DNA of 64,000 bases, taken from contig NZ_CP024012.1 in the NCBI RefSeq assembly GCF_002688565.1, forward strand, positions 115,400-179,399, written 5' to 3'. Each line of letters begins with the position of its first letter. Positions within the stretch are counted from its first letter, which is position 1. Positions 39,233 to 47,637 of the stretch are shown in pieces. A program made the position numbers and the translations under genes. This DNA is from Acinetobacter sp. LoGeW2-3 (lineage in GTDB: Bacteria; Pseudomonadota; Gammaproteobacteria; Pseudomonadales; Moraxellaceae). The notes under the pieces are model-generated. The model made no database searches. It was given only the letters and a program-made list of their open reading frames with translations, and had not been told where the DNA came from.

Positions 39233-40954
39233 ATGTTTCCAGAATCAGAAATTGATAGAGAGTCAATGGAATTTGACGTAGTCATCGTAGGCGCAGGCCC
39301 TGCGGGTCTTTCTGCTGCGATCAAAATCCGTCAGCTTGCAATTGAAAACAACCTGAATGATCTGTCCGTTTGTGTCGTGGAAAAAGGCTCCGAAGTCGGT
39401 GCTCATATTCTTTCTGGTGCTGTACTTGAACCGCGTGCAATCAATGAACTGTTCCCGAACTGGAAAGAAGAAGGAGCGCCTTTAAATGTCCCAGTCACTG
39501 AAGATAAAACCTTCTTCCTTTTATCTGAGACTACCTCTAAAGAAGCACCGCATTGGATGGTGCCGAAAACCATGCATAACGATGGCAACTACGTGATCTC
39601 ACTCGGTAACGTGGTACGCTGGTTAGGTCAAAAAGCAGAAGAACTGGAAGTATCCATCTTCCCAGGCTTTGCCGCTGCTGAAATCCTGTACCATGAAGAT
39701 GGTTCAGTAAAAGGCATCCAAACCGGTGACATGGGCATAGGTAAAGATGGTGAACCAACACATAACTTTACCCCAGGTTACGAGCTTCATGCCAAATACA
39801 CCATCTTTGCTGAAGGCTGCCGCGGTCACTTAGGTAAACGCCTGATCCAGAAATTCAATCTGGATAAAGATGCTGATCCGCAGCATTACGGTATCGGGAT
39901 TAAAGAACTGTGGGAAATCGATCCTGCCAAGCATAAACCAGGCCTGGTGATGCACGGTGCCGGCTGGCCATTGTCTGAAACCGGTTCTTCAGGTGGCTGG
40001 TGGTTATACCACGCGGAAAACAACCAGGTCACTCTGGGCATGATTGTGGACCTTTCTTACGAAAATCCGCACATGTATCCATTCATGGAAATGCAGCGCT
40101 GGAAAACTCATCCACTGATCAAACAGTATCTGGAAGGTGGTAAGCGTATTTCTTATGGCGCACGTGCTGTCGTGAAAGGTGGCTTTAACTCTCTGCCGAA
40201 ATTCACCCTCCCAGGCGGTTGCTTAATTGGTGATGAGGCCGGCTTCCTGAACTTTGCCAAAATTAAAGGTTCACACACAGCCATGAAATCAGGCATGCTG
40301 TGTGGTGAAGCGGTGTTTGAAGCGATTGCTGCCGGTGTCGAAAAAGGGGGTGACCTTGCGATTGCCCGTGTCACGGAAGGTGAAGACCTGTTCGAAAAAG
40401 AACTGACAGCTTACACGGACAAGTTCAACAACAGCTGGCTGAAAGAAGAGCTATATAGTGCACGTAACTTTGGCCCGGCAATGCACAAGTTCGGTCAATG
40501 GATGGGTGGTGCATTTAACTTCATCGACCAGAACGTATTTAAAGTTCCATTTACATTACATGATCTGGTGCCAGATTTTAAAACTCTGAAAACTGTTGAT
40601 GCCGTGAACTTCAAACCTAACTATCCAAAACCGGATGGCAAGCTAACATTTGATCGTTTGTCTTCAGTATTCGTATCGAATACTGTGCATGAAGAAAACC
40701 AGCCTGCTCACCTGAAGCTGACGGATGCGTCAATTCCAGTGAACGTGAACCTGCCAAAATGGGATGAGCCAGCGCAACGCTACTGCCCGGCGGGTGTATA
40801 TGAAATTATGGAAAATGATGATGGTTCTAAGCGCTTCCAGATCAATGCAGCGAACTGTGTGCACTGCAAGACCTGTGACATCAAAGATCCATCTCAGAAC
40901 ATCACCTGGGTGGTACCGGAAGGTGCTGGTGGTCCGAATTATCCTAACATGTAA
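39233..40954 (+). CDS. Electron transfer flavoprotein-ubiquinone oxidoreductase
   Basis: The 573-residue enzyme has the N-terminal FAD motif FDVVIVGAGPAGLSAAIKI and a ubiquinone/FAD domain typical of ETF-QO (GSEVGAHILSGAVLEPRA, GCLIGDEAGFLNFAKIKGSHTAMKSG). It ends with the 4Fe-4S site YCPAGVYEI...NAANCVHCKTCDIKDP...WVVPEGAGGPNYPNM. It takes electrons from reduced ETF, for example from acyl-CoA dehydrogenases, to the quinone pool; two such dehydrogenases are encoded downstream. Start 39233 (MFPESEIDRESMEFDVV) resembles Acinetobacter homologues; 39266 is an alternative. No etfAB is present here, so chromosomal ETF would be needed. Its GC content is visibly higher than that of the adjacent plasmid backbone, suggesting a chromosomal origin. 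Confidence 0.95.
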   Translation: MFPESEIDRESMEFDVVIVGAGPAGLSAAIKIRQLAIENNLNDLSVCVVEKGSEVGAHILSGAVLEPRAINELFPNWKEEGAPLNVPVTEDKTFFLLSETTSKEAPHWMVPKTMHNDGNYVISLGNVVRWLGQKAEELEVSIFPGFAAAEILYHEDGSVKGIQTGDMGIGKDGEPTHNFTPGYELHAKYTIFAEGCRGHLGKRLIQKFNLDKDADPQHYGIGIKELWEIDPAKHKPGLVMHGAGWPLSETGSSGGWWLYHAENNQVTLGMIVDLSYENPHMYPFMEMQRWKTHPLIKQYLEGGKRISYGARAVVKGGFNSLPKFTLPGGCLIGDEAGFLNFAKIKGSHTAMKSGMLCGEAVFEAIAAGVEKGGDLAIARVTEGEDLFEKELTAYTDKFNNSWLKEELYSARNFGPAMHKFGQWMGGAFNFIDQNVFKVPFTLHDLVPDFKTLKTVDAVNFKPNYPKPDGKLTFDRLSSVFVSNTVHEENQPAHLKLTDASIPVNVNLPKWDEPAQRYCPAGVYEIMENDDGSKRFQINAANCVHCKTCDIKDPSQNITWVVPEGAGGPNYPNM

Positions 40955-41040
40955 TGTTAGGATAATTCTTGCGAAGCAGTGCCTCTCATATCCAAATATG
41001 TAATTTGGATAGTTCTTGCGAGGTGTTGTCTCTCATACCC
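40937..41040 (+). repeat. Tandem hairpin repeats at the 3' end of the ETF-QO gene
   Basis: A unit of about 48 bp recurs two to three times. Hairpin 1 has 14-bp arms (40937-40950/40954-40967, loop GTA) and includes the last ETF-QO codons; hairpin 2 has 9-bp arms (40989-40997/41003-41011). Each is followed by TTCTTGCGA and then CTCTCATA. A third, decayed unit begins near 41032. The duplicated unit includes coding sequence for the C-terminal tail. Confidence 0.65.
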
Positions 41041-41085
41041 ACACATGTAGACGTTAGTAATAACTCTTCATTTGTTTTTTTAGGT

Positions 41086-41114
41086 AAAGCAGTCTCTTCG
41101 GAGGCTGCTTTTTT
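41086..41114 (+). terminator. Terminator downstream of ETF-QO
   Basis: AAAGCAG-CTC-UUCG-GAG-CTGCTTT (one mismatched pair) with a UUCG-type tetraloop and a T-run. Confidence 0.82.
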
Positions 41115-41290
41115 TATAACTCATACTATTATGAGTTTTATGCAATTAACCTTATACAGAAAAATGTAAGCTGTGGAACACAAGTCGTAGACATGTTTAT
41201 GAACAGTTCATACGACTTATTGATAAGCCAGTTACTTCGGACGAAGAATATTTATTGAATATACTGTGCTTCTTTTGACAGGAGGTTGAT

Positions 41291-42169
41291 ATGCGCGATA
41301 TTCCACCATTAAATGCCCTACGTACTTTTGAATGTGTAGCACGACATAAAAGTTTTACCAAGGCTGCTGATGAGTTATATGTGAGTCAATCTGCTGTGAG
41401 TCGCCAAATCACACTTATAGAAGAATATCTCGGCATTGAATTCTTTAAACGTGAACGTTCTGGAATTAGCCTGACTGAAGCAGGTGAAAAATATTATGCG
41501 GAAATTGGCCCTGCATTTAATAAAATTGCTATTGCCACTCGTGGCATGAGTTCGTACCGAAAAAACAATGACATAGCTTTACGCGTATATTCAACATTTG
41601 CAGCTAAATGGCTAGTGCGAAGATTGCAAAAACTACATGCTGAAAACCCTAAACTACGCGTCAATATCAAAACCGCTGTTGCTCCTGTAGATTTTGCAAC
41701 AGAGCATGTTGATGCATCCATTCAGTTTGGTGATGGCAATTGGCCTGATGTTGATAGCTATTTTTTATGTAGTGATGAGCTTAGACCCGTATGTAGCCCA
41801 TCTCTAATTAGCCATTTAACACGCCCACCAGCTCCACAAGATGTAAATAAATATAAGCTTATACATTCTAACTATAGAAAATTAGATTGGACCGATTGGT
41901 TAGCGGCTCAAAATATCGAAAGCTCAGAAACAGATCAATTTATACTCCCAAACTCGCTTTTAGCCTACCAGGCAGCCCTTGATGGAATTGGGATCGCAAT
42001 GGCACAGACCAAGTTAGTGGAACAGGAAATTGATAATGGCAGTTTGGTCTATTTCTCTGACTATATACTTCAGCGTGATTTGGGCTATTACCTTGTCGTA
42101 CCACAAAATTCACCAAAATTAGAAAAGATTATTGAACTACGTGATTGGTTAATCGAAGAACTTAATTAA
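41291..42169 (+). CDS. LysR-family transcriptional regulator (GcvA-like)
   Basis: The 292-residue regulator has an N-terminal winged helix-turn-helix ([44 protein letters not shown], about 5-48) and a periplasmic-binding-type effector domain (about 90-290). The sequence style ([25 protein letters not shown]) is that of the GcvA group. It has AGGAGG 6 bp before the ATG. It is codirectional with, and 17 bp before, the MmgE/PrpD gene, so it may be co-transcribed with its target. It probably activates the organic-acid cluster when the substrate is present. Confidence 0.9.
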   Translation: MRDIPPLNALRTFECVARHKSFTKAADELYVSQSAVSRQITLIEEYLGIEFFKRERSGISLTEAGEKYYAEIGPAFNKIAIATRGMSSYRKNNDIALRVYSTFAAKWLVRRLQKLHAENPKLRVNIKTAVAPVDFATEHVDASIQFGDGNWPDVDSYFLCSDELRPVCSPSLISHLTRPPAPQDVNKYKLIHSNYRKLDWTDWLAAQNIESSETDQFILPNSLLAYQAALDGIGIAMAQTKLVEQEIDNGSLVYFSDYILQRDLGYYLVVPQNSPKLEKIIELRDWLIEELN

Positions 42170-42186
42170 AAGGATGTAAAAGATAT

Positions 42187-43539
42187 ATGACTACGCTCAT
42201 TCAAAAATATGCCGAATATGCTGCATTGGAAGCTCAACGAGACTTAAATCTTGAAACACTTCATCATGCGAAACGTGTTGTGCTTGATTGGTTTTCTGCT
42301 TTATACCCAGGATTCGTATCTGAAGTTGGGAAAAACATAGTTGCAACCTTTGAGGAAGAGTTTGGAAATGGTAAAAGCCGCATACCAAGTCTAAATCAAA
42401 ATGCTTTCTCATCTACAGCAGCATGGGTTTTAGGAACTGCTTCACATGCTGTAGAGTTTGATGATATTTTTCGCGATGCTGTATATCATCCGGGGGTACC
42501 AGTCATTAGTGCCGCCTTATCAGTTGCGGATGAATATCAGCGTTCTGGTTTAGAATTTTTAAAAGCAGTTGTAGTAGGGTATGAGGTTTCAACACGTCTA
42601 GGGGCGGCTGTACAACCTTCACATTATACTTACTTTCATACGACTGGAACTGTTGGTGCAATTGGTAGTGCCGCTGCTGCAGCCTTCTTAATTGATCCGC
42701 ATAATAAGGATATTTTTGCACATGCAGTTGCAACAGCAACAACTTTTGCATCAGGTTTACAGCAAGCATTTCGTTCAGATGCAATGACCAAAGCTTTGCA
42801 TGGTGGGCATGCTGCATCAATCGGTGTTACTGCAGCGAAAGCGGCTGCTAAAGGAGTCACTGGTGCATTAGATATTTTAGAAGGTGAAGTCGGTTTTGGG
42901 GCTGCATTATCAAAAGATCCAAAATGGGAAAAAGCGACTCTAAATTTAGGCACAGATTATAATGTCTGTAAGATGACCCAAAAAAATCATGGTTGTTGTG
43001 GTCATACTTTCGCTGCCATTGATGGTGCTTTAGAAATTCGTACTCAAATTCTTAATCAGAACCTGAAGATTGAGGATGTTGAGAACATTACAGTGCGTAC
43101 ATACCAAACGGCACTTAATGTAACAGGGAATTTTGATCCTGAATCAGCATTCCAATGTCGCTTCAGCTTACCTTATGTAGTCTCACATGGCTTTTTACAC
43201 GGTAGTGTTCGTTTAAATGCTTTTACAGATGAACAAATGGCATCACCAGAAACACGCGAGTTAATGAAGAAACTTATCTTAGAAAGTGATGATGAATTAA
43301 CTTCTAAGTTCCCAAATCAACGTGCGGCAAAAGTTAAAATTACGCTAAAAGATGGTCAAACATTTGAACACTTCTCCCCATGTCGAAAAGGTGATCCTGA
43401 AGCACCATTAACAGATGAAGATTTAGATCATAAATTCTTTGAATTAGTTGAGGGAGTTATAACAACATCTCAAGCCAAAGTATTAAGAGATCAAATCTGG
43501 AATCTTGAAAATATAAGTGTTGCTGACTTAACTTTATAA
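42187..43539 (+). CDS. MmgE/PrpD-family protein (dehydratase, isomerase or decarboxylase)
   Basis: The 450-residue protein belongs to the MmgE/PrpD fold, which includes 2-methylcitrate dehydratase, cis-aconitate decarboxylase and iminodisuccinate epimerase. Supporting stretches are AWVLGTASHAVEFDDIFRDAVYHPGVPVISAALSVADE (helical domain, about 78-115), GGHAASIGVTAAKAAAKGVTGALDILEGE (about 205-235) and a C-terminal domain KNHGCCGHTFAAIDGAL. All act on di- or tricarboxylates by proton abstraction. It lacks a neighbouring prpB/prpC, so methylcitrate metabolism is not indicated. I infer it prepares or isomerises a carboxylate for the CoA steps downstream. A terminator follows, so expression is separate from the next genes. 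Confidence 0.85.
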   Translation: MTTLIQKYAEYAALEAQRDLNLETLHHAKRVVLDWFSALYPGFVSEVGKNIVATFEEEFGNGKSRIPSLNQNAFSSTAAWVLGTASHAVEFDDIFRDAVYHPGVPVISAALSVADEYQRSGLEFLKAVVVGYEVSTRLGAAVQPSHYTYFHTTGTVGAIGSAAAAAFLIDPHNKDIFAHAVATATTFASGLQQAFRSDAMTKALHGGHAASIGVTAAKAAAKGVTGALDILEGEVGFGAALSKDPKWEKATLNLGTDYNVCKMTQKNHGCCGHTFAAIDGALEIRTQILNQNLKIEDVENITVRTYQTALNVTGNFDPESAFQCRFSLPYVVSHGFLHGSVRLNAFTDEQMASPETRELMKKLILESDDELTSKFPNQRAAKVKITLKDGQTFEHFSPCRKGDPEAPLTDEDLDHKFFELVEGVITTSQAKVLRDQIWNLENISVADLTL

Positions 43540-43560
43540 ATCATTATAGTTAAACAATTT

Positions 43561-43595
43561 AAAGCAGCTAGTTGAATTTACTAGCTGCTTTTTTT
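43561..43595 (+). terminator. Terminator after the MmgE/PrpD gene
   Basis: AAAGCAGCTAGT-TGAATTT-ACTAGCTGCTTT forms a 12-bp stem followed by a T-run. Confidence 0.85.
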
Positions 43596-43791
43596 ATTAA
43601 TACTTTAGTCTTAATAGTGAAATATAAGTGATTGATAATTATTATATTAAATTTTAAAAAACTTATTTCTATAGTTAAATGCACCAGTTTTAAAAATAAG
43701 TCATGCCATGATGATTAATTAGAAAACATGATTTAAATATATCCAATATTCTAACTCCACAGGGTTAATTAATAGACTTAGAGTTAGACAT

Positions 43792-44940
43792 ATGGATTTC
43801 AATTTAACCGAAGAACAAAATGCATTTGCAGATTCAGTGCGCAAGTTTGCCCAAAAGGAACTGGCAGATGGCGCATTAGAACGCGCTCATTCTCATGATT
43901 ATCCGTGGGAAATCGCTGCCAAATTGGCAGAAATGGGTCTGATCGGTATCACTGTTAAAGAAGAAGATGGCGGTATTGGCGGGACCTTGATGGATGCCGT
44001 GATTGCCATTCAGGAACTTGCGCTGGTTTGCCCAAAAAGTGCTGACGTGGTTCAGGCGGGTAACTTTGGTGCGATCCGTACCTTCGCAGAATATGCATCT
44101 CCTTACCTGAAAGAGAAATATCTTCCAGATTTATTGGCAGGTAAAAAACTGCTTGCTTTAGGCATGAGTGAGCCAGGCGCAGGGTCATCAGTGACTGAGC
44201 TAAAAACTTCAGCAGTTGAAGATGGTGACCACTACATTATCAATGGTTCTAAAGTCTTCTCTACACATAGTCCACATGCTGATACCTTCCTCATTTATGT
44301 CCGCTTTGGTGAAGGGCTTGATGGTATTGGTTCGGTGATGATCGATCGCGGTACACCAGGCTTTGAAGTGGGCCAGCCTTCATCATTTATGAGCGGTGAA
44401 GAGTGGTGCCAGCTTTATTTTGATAATTGCCGTATCCCAAAAGAAAACGTATTGCTTGGCCCTGGTGGCTTTAAAAAGCAGATATCAGGTTTCAACGTTG
44501 AACGTATTGGTAATGCATCACGCGCATTAGCACTCGGCCGTCATGCTTTTAACGTAGCGCGTCAGCACTGTTTGGACCGTGAACAGTTCGGCAAGCCTTT
44601 ATGTGAGTTCCAAGGTCTGCAATGGAAATTTTCTGAGATGGCTCTGAAGCTGGAAGGTTCACAACTGCTTCTTTACCGTGCGGCAATCAATGCCGATGGT
44701 GGTCTGCCATCTGCTTATGAAACCAGTATTGCGAAACTATCATGCAACCTGACGGGCTGGGAAGTATCTAACGAAGCGCTGCAGGCGATGGGTGGCTACG
44801 GTTATTCAACAGAATCATTGGTTGAGTACTGTGTGAAGCGTACCCGTGGCTGGATGATTGCAGGTGGTTCAATCGAAGTTCTGAAGAACCGTATTGCAGA
44901 AGATGTATTTGGTCGTCGTTTCAATCAGCGTGCGAAGTAG
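43792..44940 (+). CDS. Acyl-CoA dehydrogenase, copy 1
   Basis: The 382-residue flavoprotein has the full acyl-CoA dehydrogenase fold: N-terminal helices (MDFNLTEEQNAFADSVRKFAQKEL), FAD-binding middle (LGMSEPGAGSSVTELKT, VFSTHSPHADTFLIYVRFG) and C-terminal helices (ALQAMGGYGYSTE, RTRGWMIAGGSIEVLKNRIAEDVFG). The usual catalytic glutamate of the C-terminal loop is replaced around MIAGGSIEVLKN, where GSIE supplies a possible base. It oxidises an acyl-CoA to the 2-enoyl-CoA, passing electrons to ETF and then ETF-QO. It is nearly identical to the copy at 46467, with an MFS gene between them. DcaA-like function in dicarboxylate breakdown is possible. Confidence 0.92.
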   Translation: MDFNLTEEQNAFADSVRKFAQKELADGALERAHSHDYPWEIAAKLAEMGLIGITVKEEDGGIGGTLMDAVIAIQELALVCPKSADVVQAGNFGAIRTFAEYASPYLKEKYLPDLLAGKKLLALGMSEPGAGSSVTELKTSAVEDGDHYIINGSKVFSTHSPHADTFLIYVRFGEGLDGIGSVMIDRGTPGFEVGQPSSFMSGEEWCQLYFDNCRIPKENVLLGPGGFKKQISGFNVERIGNASRALALGRHAFNVARQHCLDREQFGKPLCEFQGLQWKFSEMALKLEGSQLLLYRAAINADGGLPSAYETSIAKLSCNLTGWEVSNEALQAMGGYGYSTESLVEYCVKRTRGWMIAGGSIEVLKNRIAEDVFGRRFNQRAK

Positions 44941-44999
44941 ATTCACGGGAAAAGTGGATGTTTTAAATATAAGATGTATGTATTGCAAAGGAAATCATT

Positions 45000-46316
45000 A
45001 TGCATGTAGATACTGTTGCCAATAACGGAAGTGGCAGTAAAAAATGGAAACTTGCTTTTATATTCGCATTTTTAACACTCATCGTTGATGGTGCGGATGT
45101 AATGTTTCTGGCGTTTAGCTTAGCCAGTATTAAAGCTGATTTTGGTTTATCTGCTGTTGAAGCAGGTATGTTGGGTAGTGTCACACTGGTAGGTATGGCA
45201 CTTGGTGGTGTAACAGGTGGATGGTCTAGCGACCGTTTTGGACGCGTAAAGACCATTACATTCTGTGTATTTGTGTTCTCAATTCTGACTTCATTTATCG
45301 GTTTTGCAGAAAACGTTACACAATTTGCAATCTTAAGATTTATCTCAGCATTATTCTTAGGTTCTGTTTATATGGTGTGTAGTACATTACTTGCGGAATC
45401 AGTACCTACCCATAAGAGAACAACAATTGTTGCTTCTTTGCAGACTGGTATTACTGTTGGCTATATTGTTGCAAGTATCTTAGCTGGTGTGATCATTCCA
45501 GATTTTGGTTGGCGTCCAATGTTTATGCTTGCGAGTGTGGGCGTGATTTTAGCCATCGCAATGTACATTATGGTTCCAGAATCTGATGCCTGGTTAGCTG
45601 CTAAAGACAATATTCGTAAGCAAATTGCCACCAAATCAAAAGCACCAAAGGGAGCTTTTACTACATTATTTAAAGATCCGTCAGTACGTAAAATTTTAAT
45701 TCTATGGGTCCTTGCTAGTGGCTTCATGCATTTTGGTTATTATGGTGTAAATAACTGGATGCCGTTATATCTTGAACAAGAATTAGGAATGCAGATTAAA
45801 AAGCTAACTACTTTCATGGTAGGTAGTTATACCGCAATGATTCTTGGTAAAGTGATTGCGGGTATTCTAGGCGATAAGATTGGTCGTCGTGCAACATTCG
45901 CGTTAGGTACTGTGAGTACGGCATTGTTCTTGATCGTAATTGTGATGTTTAATTCTCCGAATAACATCTTATGGTTATTGATCGGCTTCGGTTTCTTATA
46001 TGGTCTACCATTTGGTGTATATGGCACATATATGGCGGAAAGTTTCCCGACTCGTATCCGTGGTACATCTTTGGGTGTAGCACATAACATGGGACGTATT
46101 GGTTCTTCTATTGGTCCAATTGCAATTGGTTTCGTCGCGACAAATGCCTCTGTAGGTTATGGTTTCTTAATGATGGGTGCTGCTTATTTAGTTTGTGTAT
46201 TACCTGTATTCTTTATTAGGGAACATCTGTATGATCCACAAGGAAATGCAGAAGTTGCTTCAGATGGTAGTAACTCTGAAGAAAAACCTATAAAAACAGT
46301 CAATCAAACTGTATAA
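45000..46316 (+). CDS. MFS transporter, aromatic/organic acid:H+ symporter (AAHS) type
   Basis: The 438-residue inner-membrane protein has about 12 helices and the MFS signature GGWSSDRFGRVKTI (between helices 2 and 3) with a second copy, GDKIGRRATFA. The N-terminal DGADVMFLAFSLASIKADFGLSAVEAGMLGS is the AAHS pattern (PcaK/BenK/DcaK-like). It would import the carboxylate used by this cluster, complementing the DcaP-like porin. AAAGGA precedes the ATG. It is bracketed by the two acyl-CoA dehydrogenase copies and has its own terminator. Codon use is more AT-rich than that of the flanking dehydrogenases. Confidence 0.9.
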   Translation: MHVDTVANNGSGSKKWKLAFIFAFLTLIVDGADVMFLAFSLASIKADFGLSAVEAGMLGSVTLVGMALGGVTGGWSSDRFGRVKTITFCVFVFSILTSFIGFAENVTQFAILRFISALFLGSVYMVCSTLLAESVPTHKRTTIVASLQTGITVGYIVASILAGVIIPDFGWRPMFMLASVGVILAIAMYIMVPESDAWLAAKDNIRKQIATKSKAPKGAFTTLFKDPSVRKILILWVLASGFMHFGYYGVNNWMPLYLEQELGMQIKKLTTFMVGSYTAMILGKVIAGILGDKIGRRATFALGTVSTALFLIVIVMFNSPNNILWLLIGFGFLYGLPFGVYGTYMAESFPTRIRGTSLGVAHNMGRIGSSIGPIAIGFVATNASVGYGFLMMGAAYLVCVLPVFFIREHLYDPQGNAEVASDGSNSEEKPIKTVNQTV

Positions 46317-46323
46317 GTCAGCT

Positions 46324-46353
46324 AAAAAAACGCCCTAAATAGGGCGTTTTTTT
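46324..46353 (+). terminator. Terminator after the MFS gene
   Basis: AAAAAAACGCCCT-AAAT-AGGGCGTTTTTTT is a strong bidirectional stem. Confidence 0.87.
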
Positions 46354-46466
46354 ATTGTTTTACATTTTCTCAAATAAGTCATAGCGTGATGATTTATATG
46401 AAAACATAAAATAAATAAAACACCTATTCTAGAACTATAAGATATATTGGATAGAGAGTTAAACAT

Positions 46467-47615
46467 ATGGATTTCAATTTAACCGAAGAACAAAATGCAT
46501 TTGCAGATTCAGTGCGCAAGTTTGCCCAAAAGGAATTAGCAGACGGTGCATTAGAACGCGCTCATTCTCATGATTATCCGTGGGATATCGCTGCCAAATT
46601 GGCAGAAATGGGTCTGATCGGGATCACGGTCAAAGAAGAAGATGGCGGTATTGGCGGGACCTTGATGGATGCCGTGATTGCCATTCAGGAACTTGCTTTA
46701 GTTTGTCCAAAAAGTGCCGATGTTGTTCAAGCCGGGAACTTTGGCGCAATCCGCACCTTCGCAGAATACGCATCTCCATACCTGAAAGAAAAATACCTTC
46801 CGGATTTGTTGGCAGGCAAAAAACTGCTTGCCCTAGGCATGAGTGAGCCAGGTGCAGGTTCATCAGTAACTGAACTGAAAACTGCAGCCGTTGAAGATGG
46901 TGACCACTACATTATCAATGGTTCTAAAGTCTTCTCTACACATAGTCCACATGCTGATACCTTCCTCATTTATGTCCGCTTTGGTGAAGGGCTTGATGGT
47001 ATTGGTTCAGTCATGATCGATCGTGGTACTCCGGGCTTTGAAATAGGTCAGCCTTCAGCATTCATGAGCGGTGAAGAATGGTGTCAGCTGTACTTTGATA
47101 ACTGCCGTATCCCGAAAGAAAACGTATTGCTTGGTCCTGGTGGCTTTAAAAAACAAATCTCAGGTTTCAACGTTGAGCGTATTGGTAATGCATCACGTGC
47201 ATTAGCTTTAGGTCGTCACGCTTTCAATGTGGCACGTCAGCACTGTCTGGACCGTGAACAGTTCGGTAAGCCTTTATGTGAATTCCAAGGTCTGCAATGG
47301 AAATTTGCTGAAATGGCACTGAAGCTGGAAGGTTCACAACTGCTACTTTACCGTGCCGCAATCAATGCCGATGGTGGCCTGCCATCAGCCTATGAAACAA
47401 GCATTGCAAAATTGTCATGCAACCTGACGGGTTGGGAAGTATCTAACGAAGCGCTGCAGGCGATGGGTGGCTACGGTTATTCAACAGAATCATTGGTTGA
47501 GTACTGTGTGAAGCGTACCCGTGGCTGGATGATTGCAGGTGGTTCAATCGAAGTTCTGAAGAACCGTATTGCAGAAGATGTATTTGGTCGTCGTTTCAAT
47601 CAGCGTGCGAAGTAA
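46467..47615 (+). CDS. Acyl-CoA dehydrogenase, copy 2
   Basis: This 382-residue protein differs from copy 1 at only a handful of residues (for example PWDIAAKL for PWEIAAKL, ELKTAAVE for ELKTSAVE, FEIGQPSAF for FEVGQPSSF, WKFAEMAL for WKFSEMAL). It has the same domains and reaction. It is first in the run of closely spaced genes that continues with the CoA synthetase (22 bp) and hydratase/dehydrogenase, so it is probably the copy co-transcribed with the pathway. The upstream region shares elements with copy 1 (AAATAAGTCAT, TGATGATT, GAAAACAT), so promoter and gene were duplicated together. Confidence 0.92.
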   Translation: MDFNLTEEQNAFADSVRKFAQKELADGALERAHSHDYPWDIAAKLAEMGLIGITVKEEDGGIGGTLMDAVIAIQELALVCPKSADVVQAGNFGAIRTFAEYASPYLKEKYLPDLLAGKKLLALGMSEPGAGSSVTELKTAAVEDGDHYIINGSKVFSTHSPHADTFLIYVRFGEGLDGIGSVMIDRGTPGFEIGQPSAFMSGEEWCQLYFDNCRIPKENVLLGPGGFKKQISGFNVERIGNASRALALGRHAFNVARQHCLDREQFGKPLCEFQGLQWKFAEMALKLEGSQLLLYRAAINADGGLPSAYETSIAKLSCNLTGWEVSNEALQAMGGYGYSTESLVEYCVKRTRGWMIAGGSIEVLKNRIAEDVFGRRFNQRAK

Positions 47616-47637
47616 AATTTAAAAAGGATTTAGAGAA

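Noticed and set aside
40969..41169. A 66-codon open frame after the ETF-QO gene
   Set aside because: It runs through the tandem hairpin repeats and a rho-independent terminator; no ribosome-binding site.
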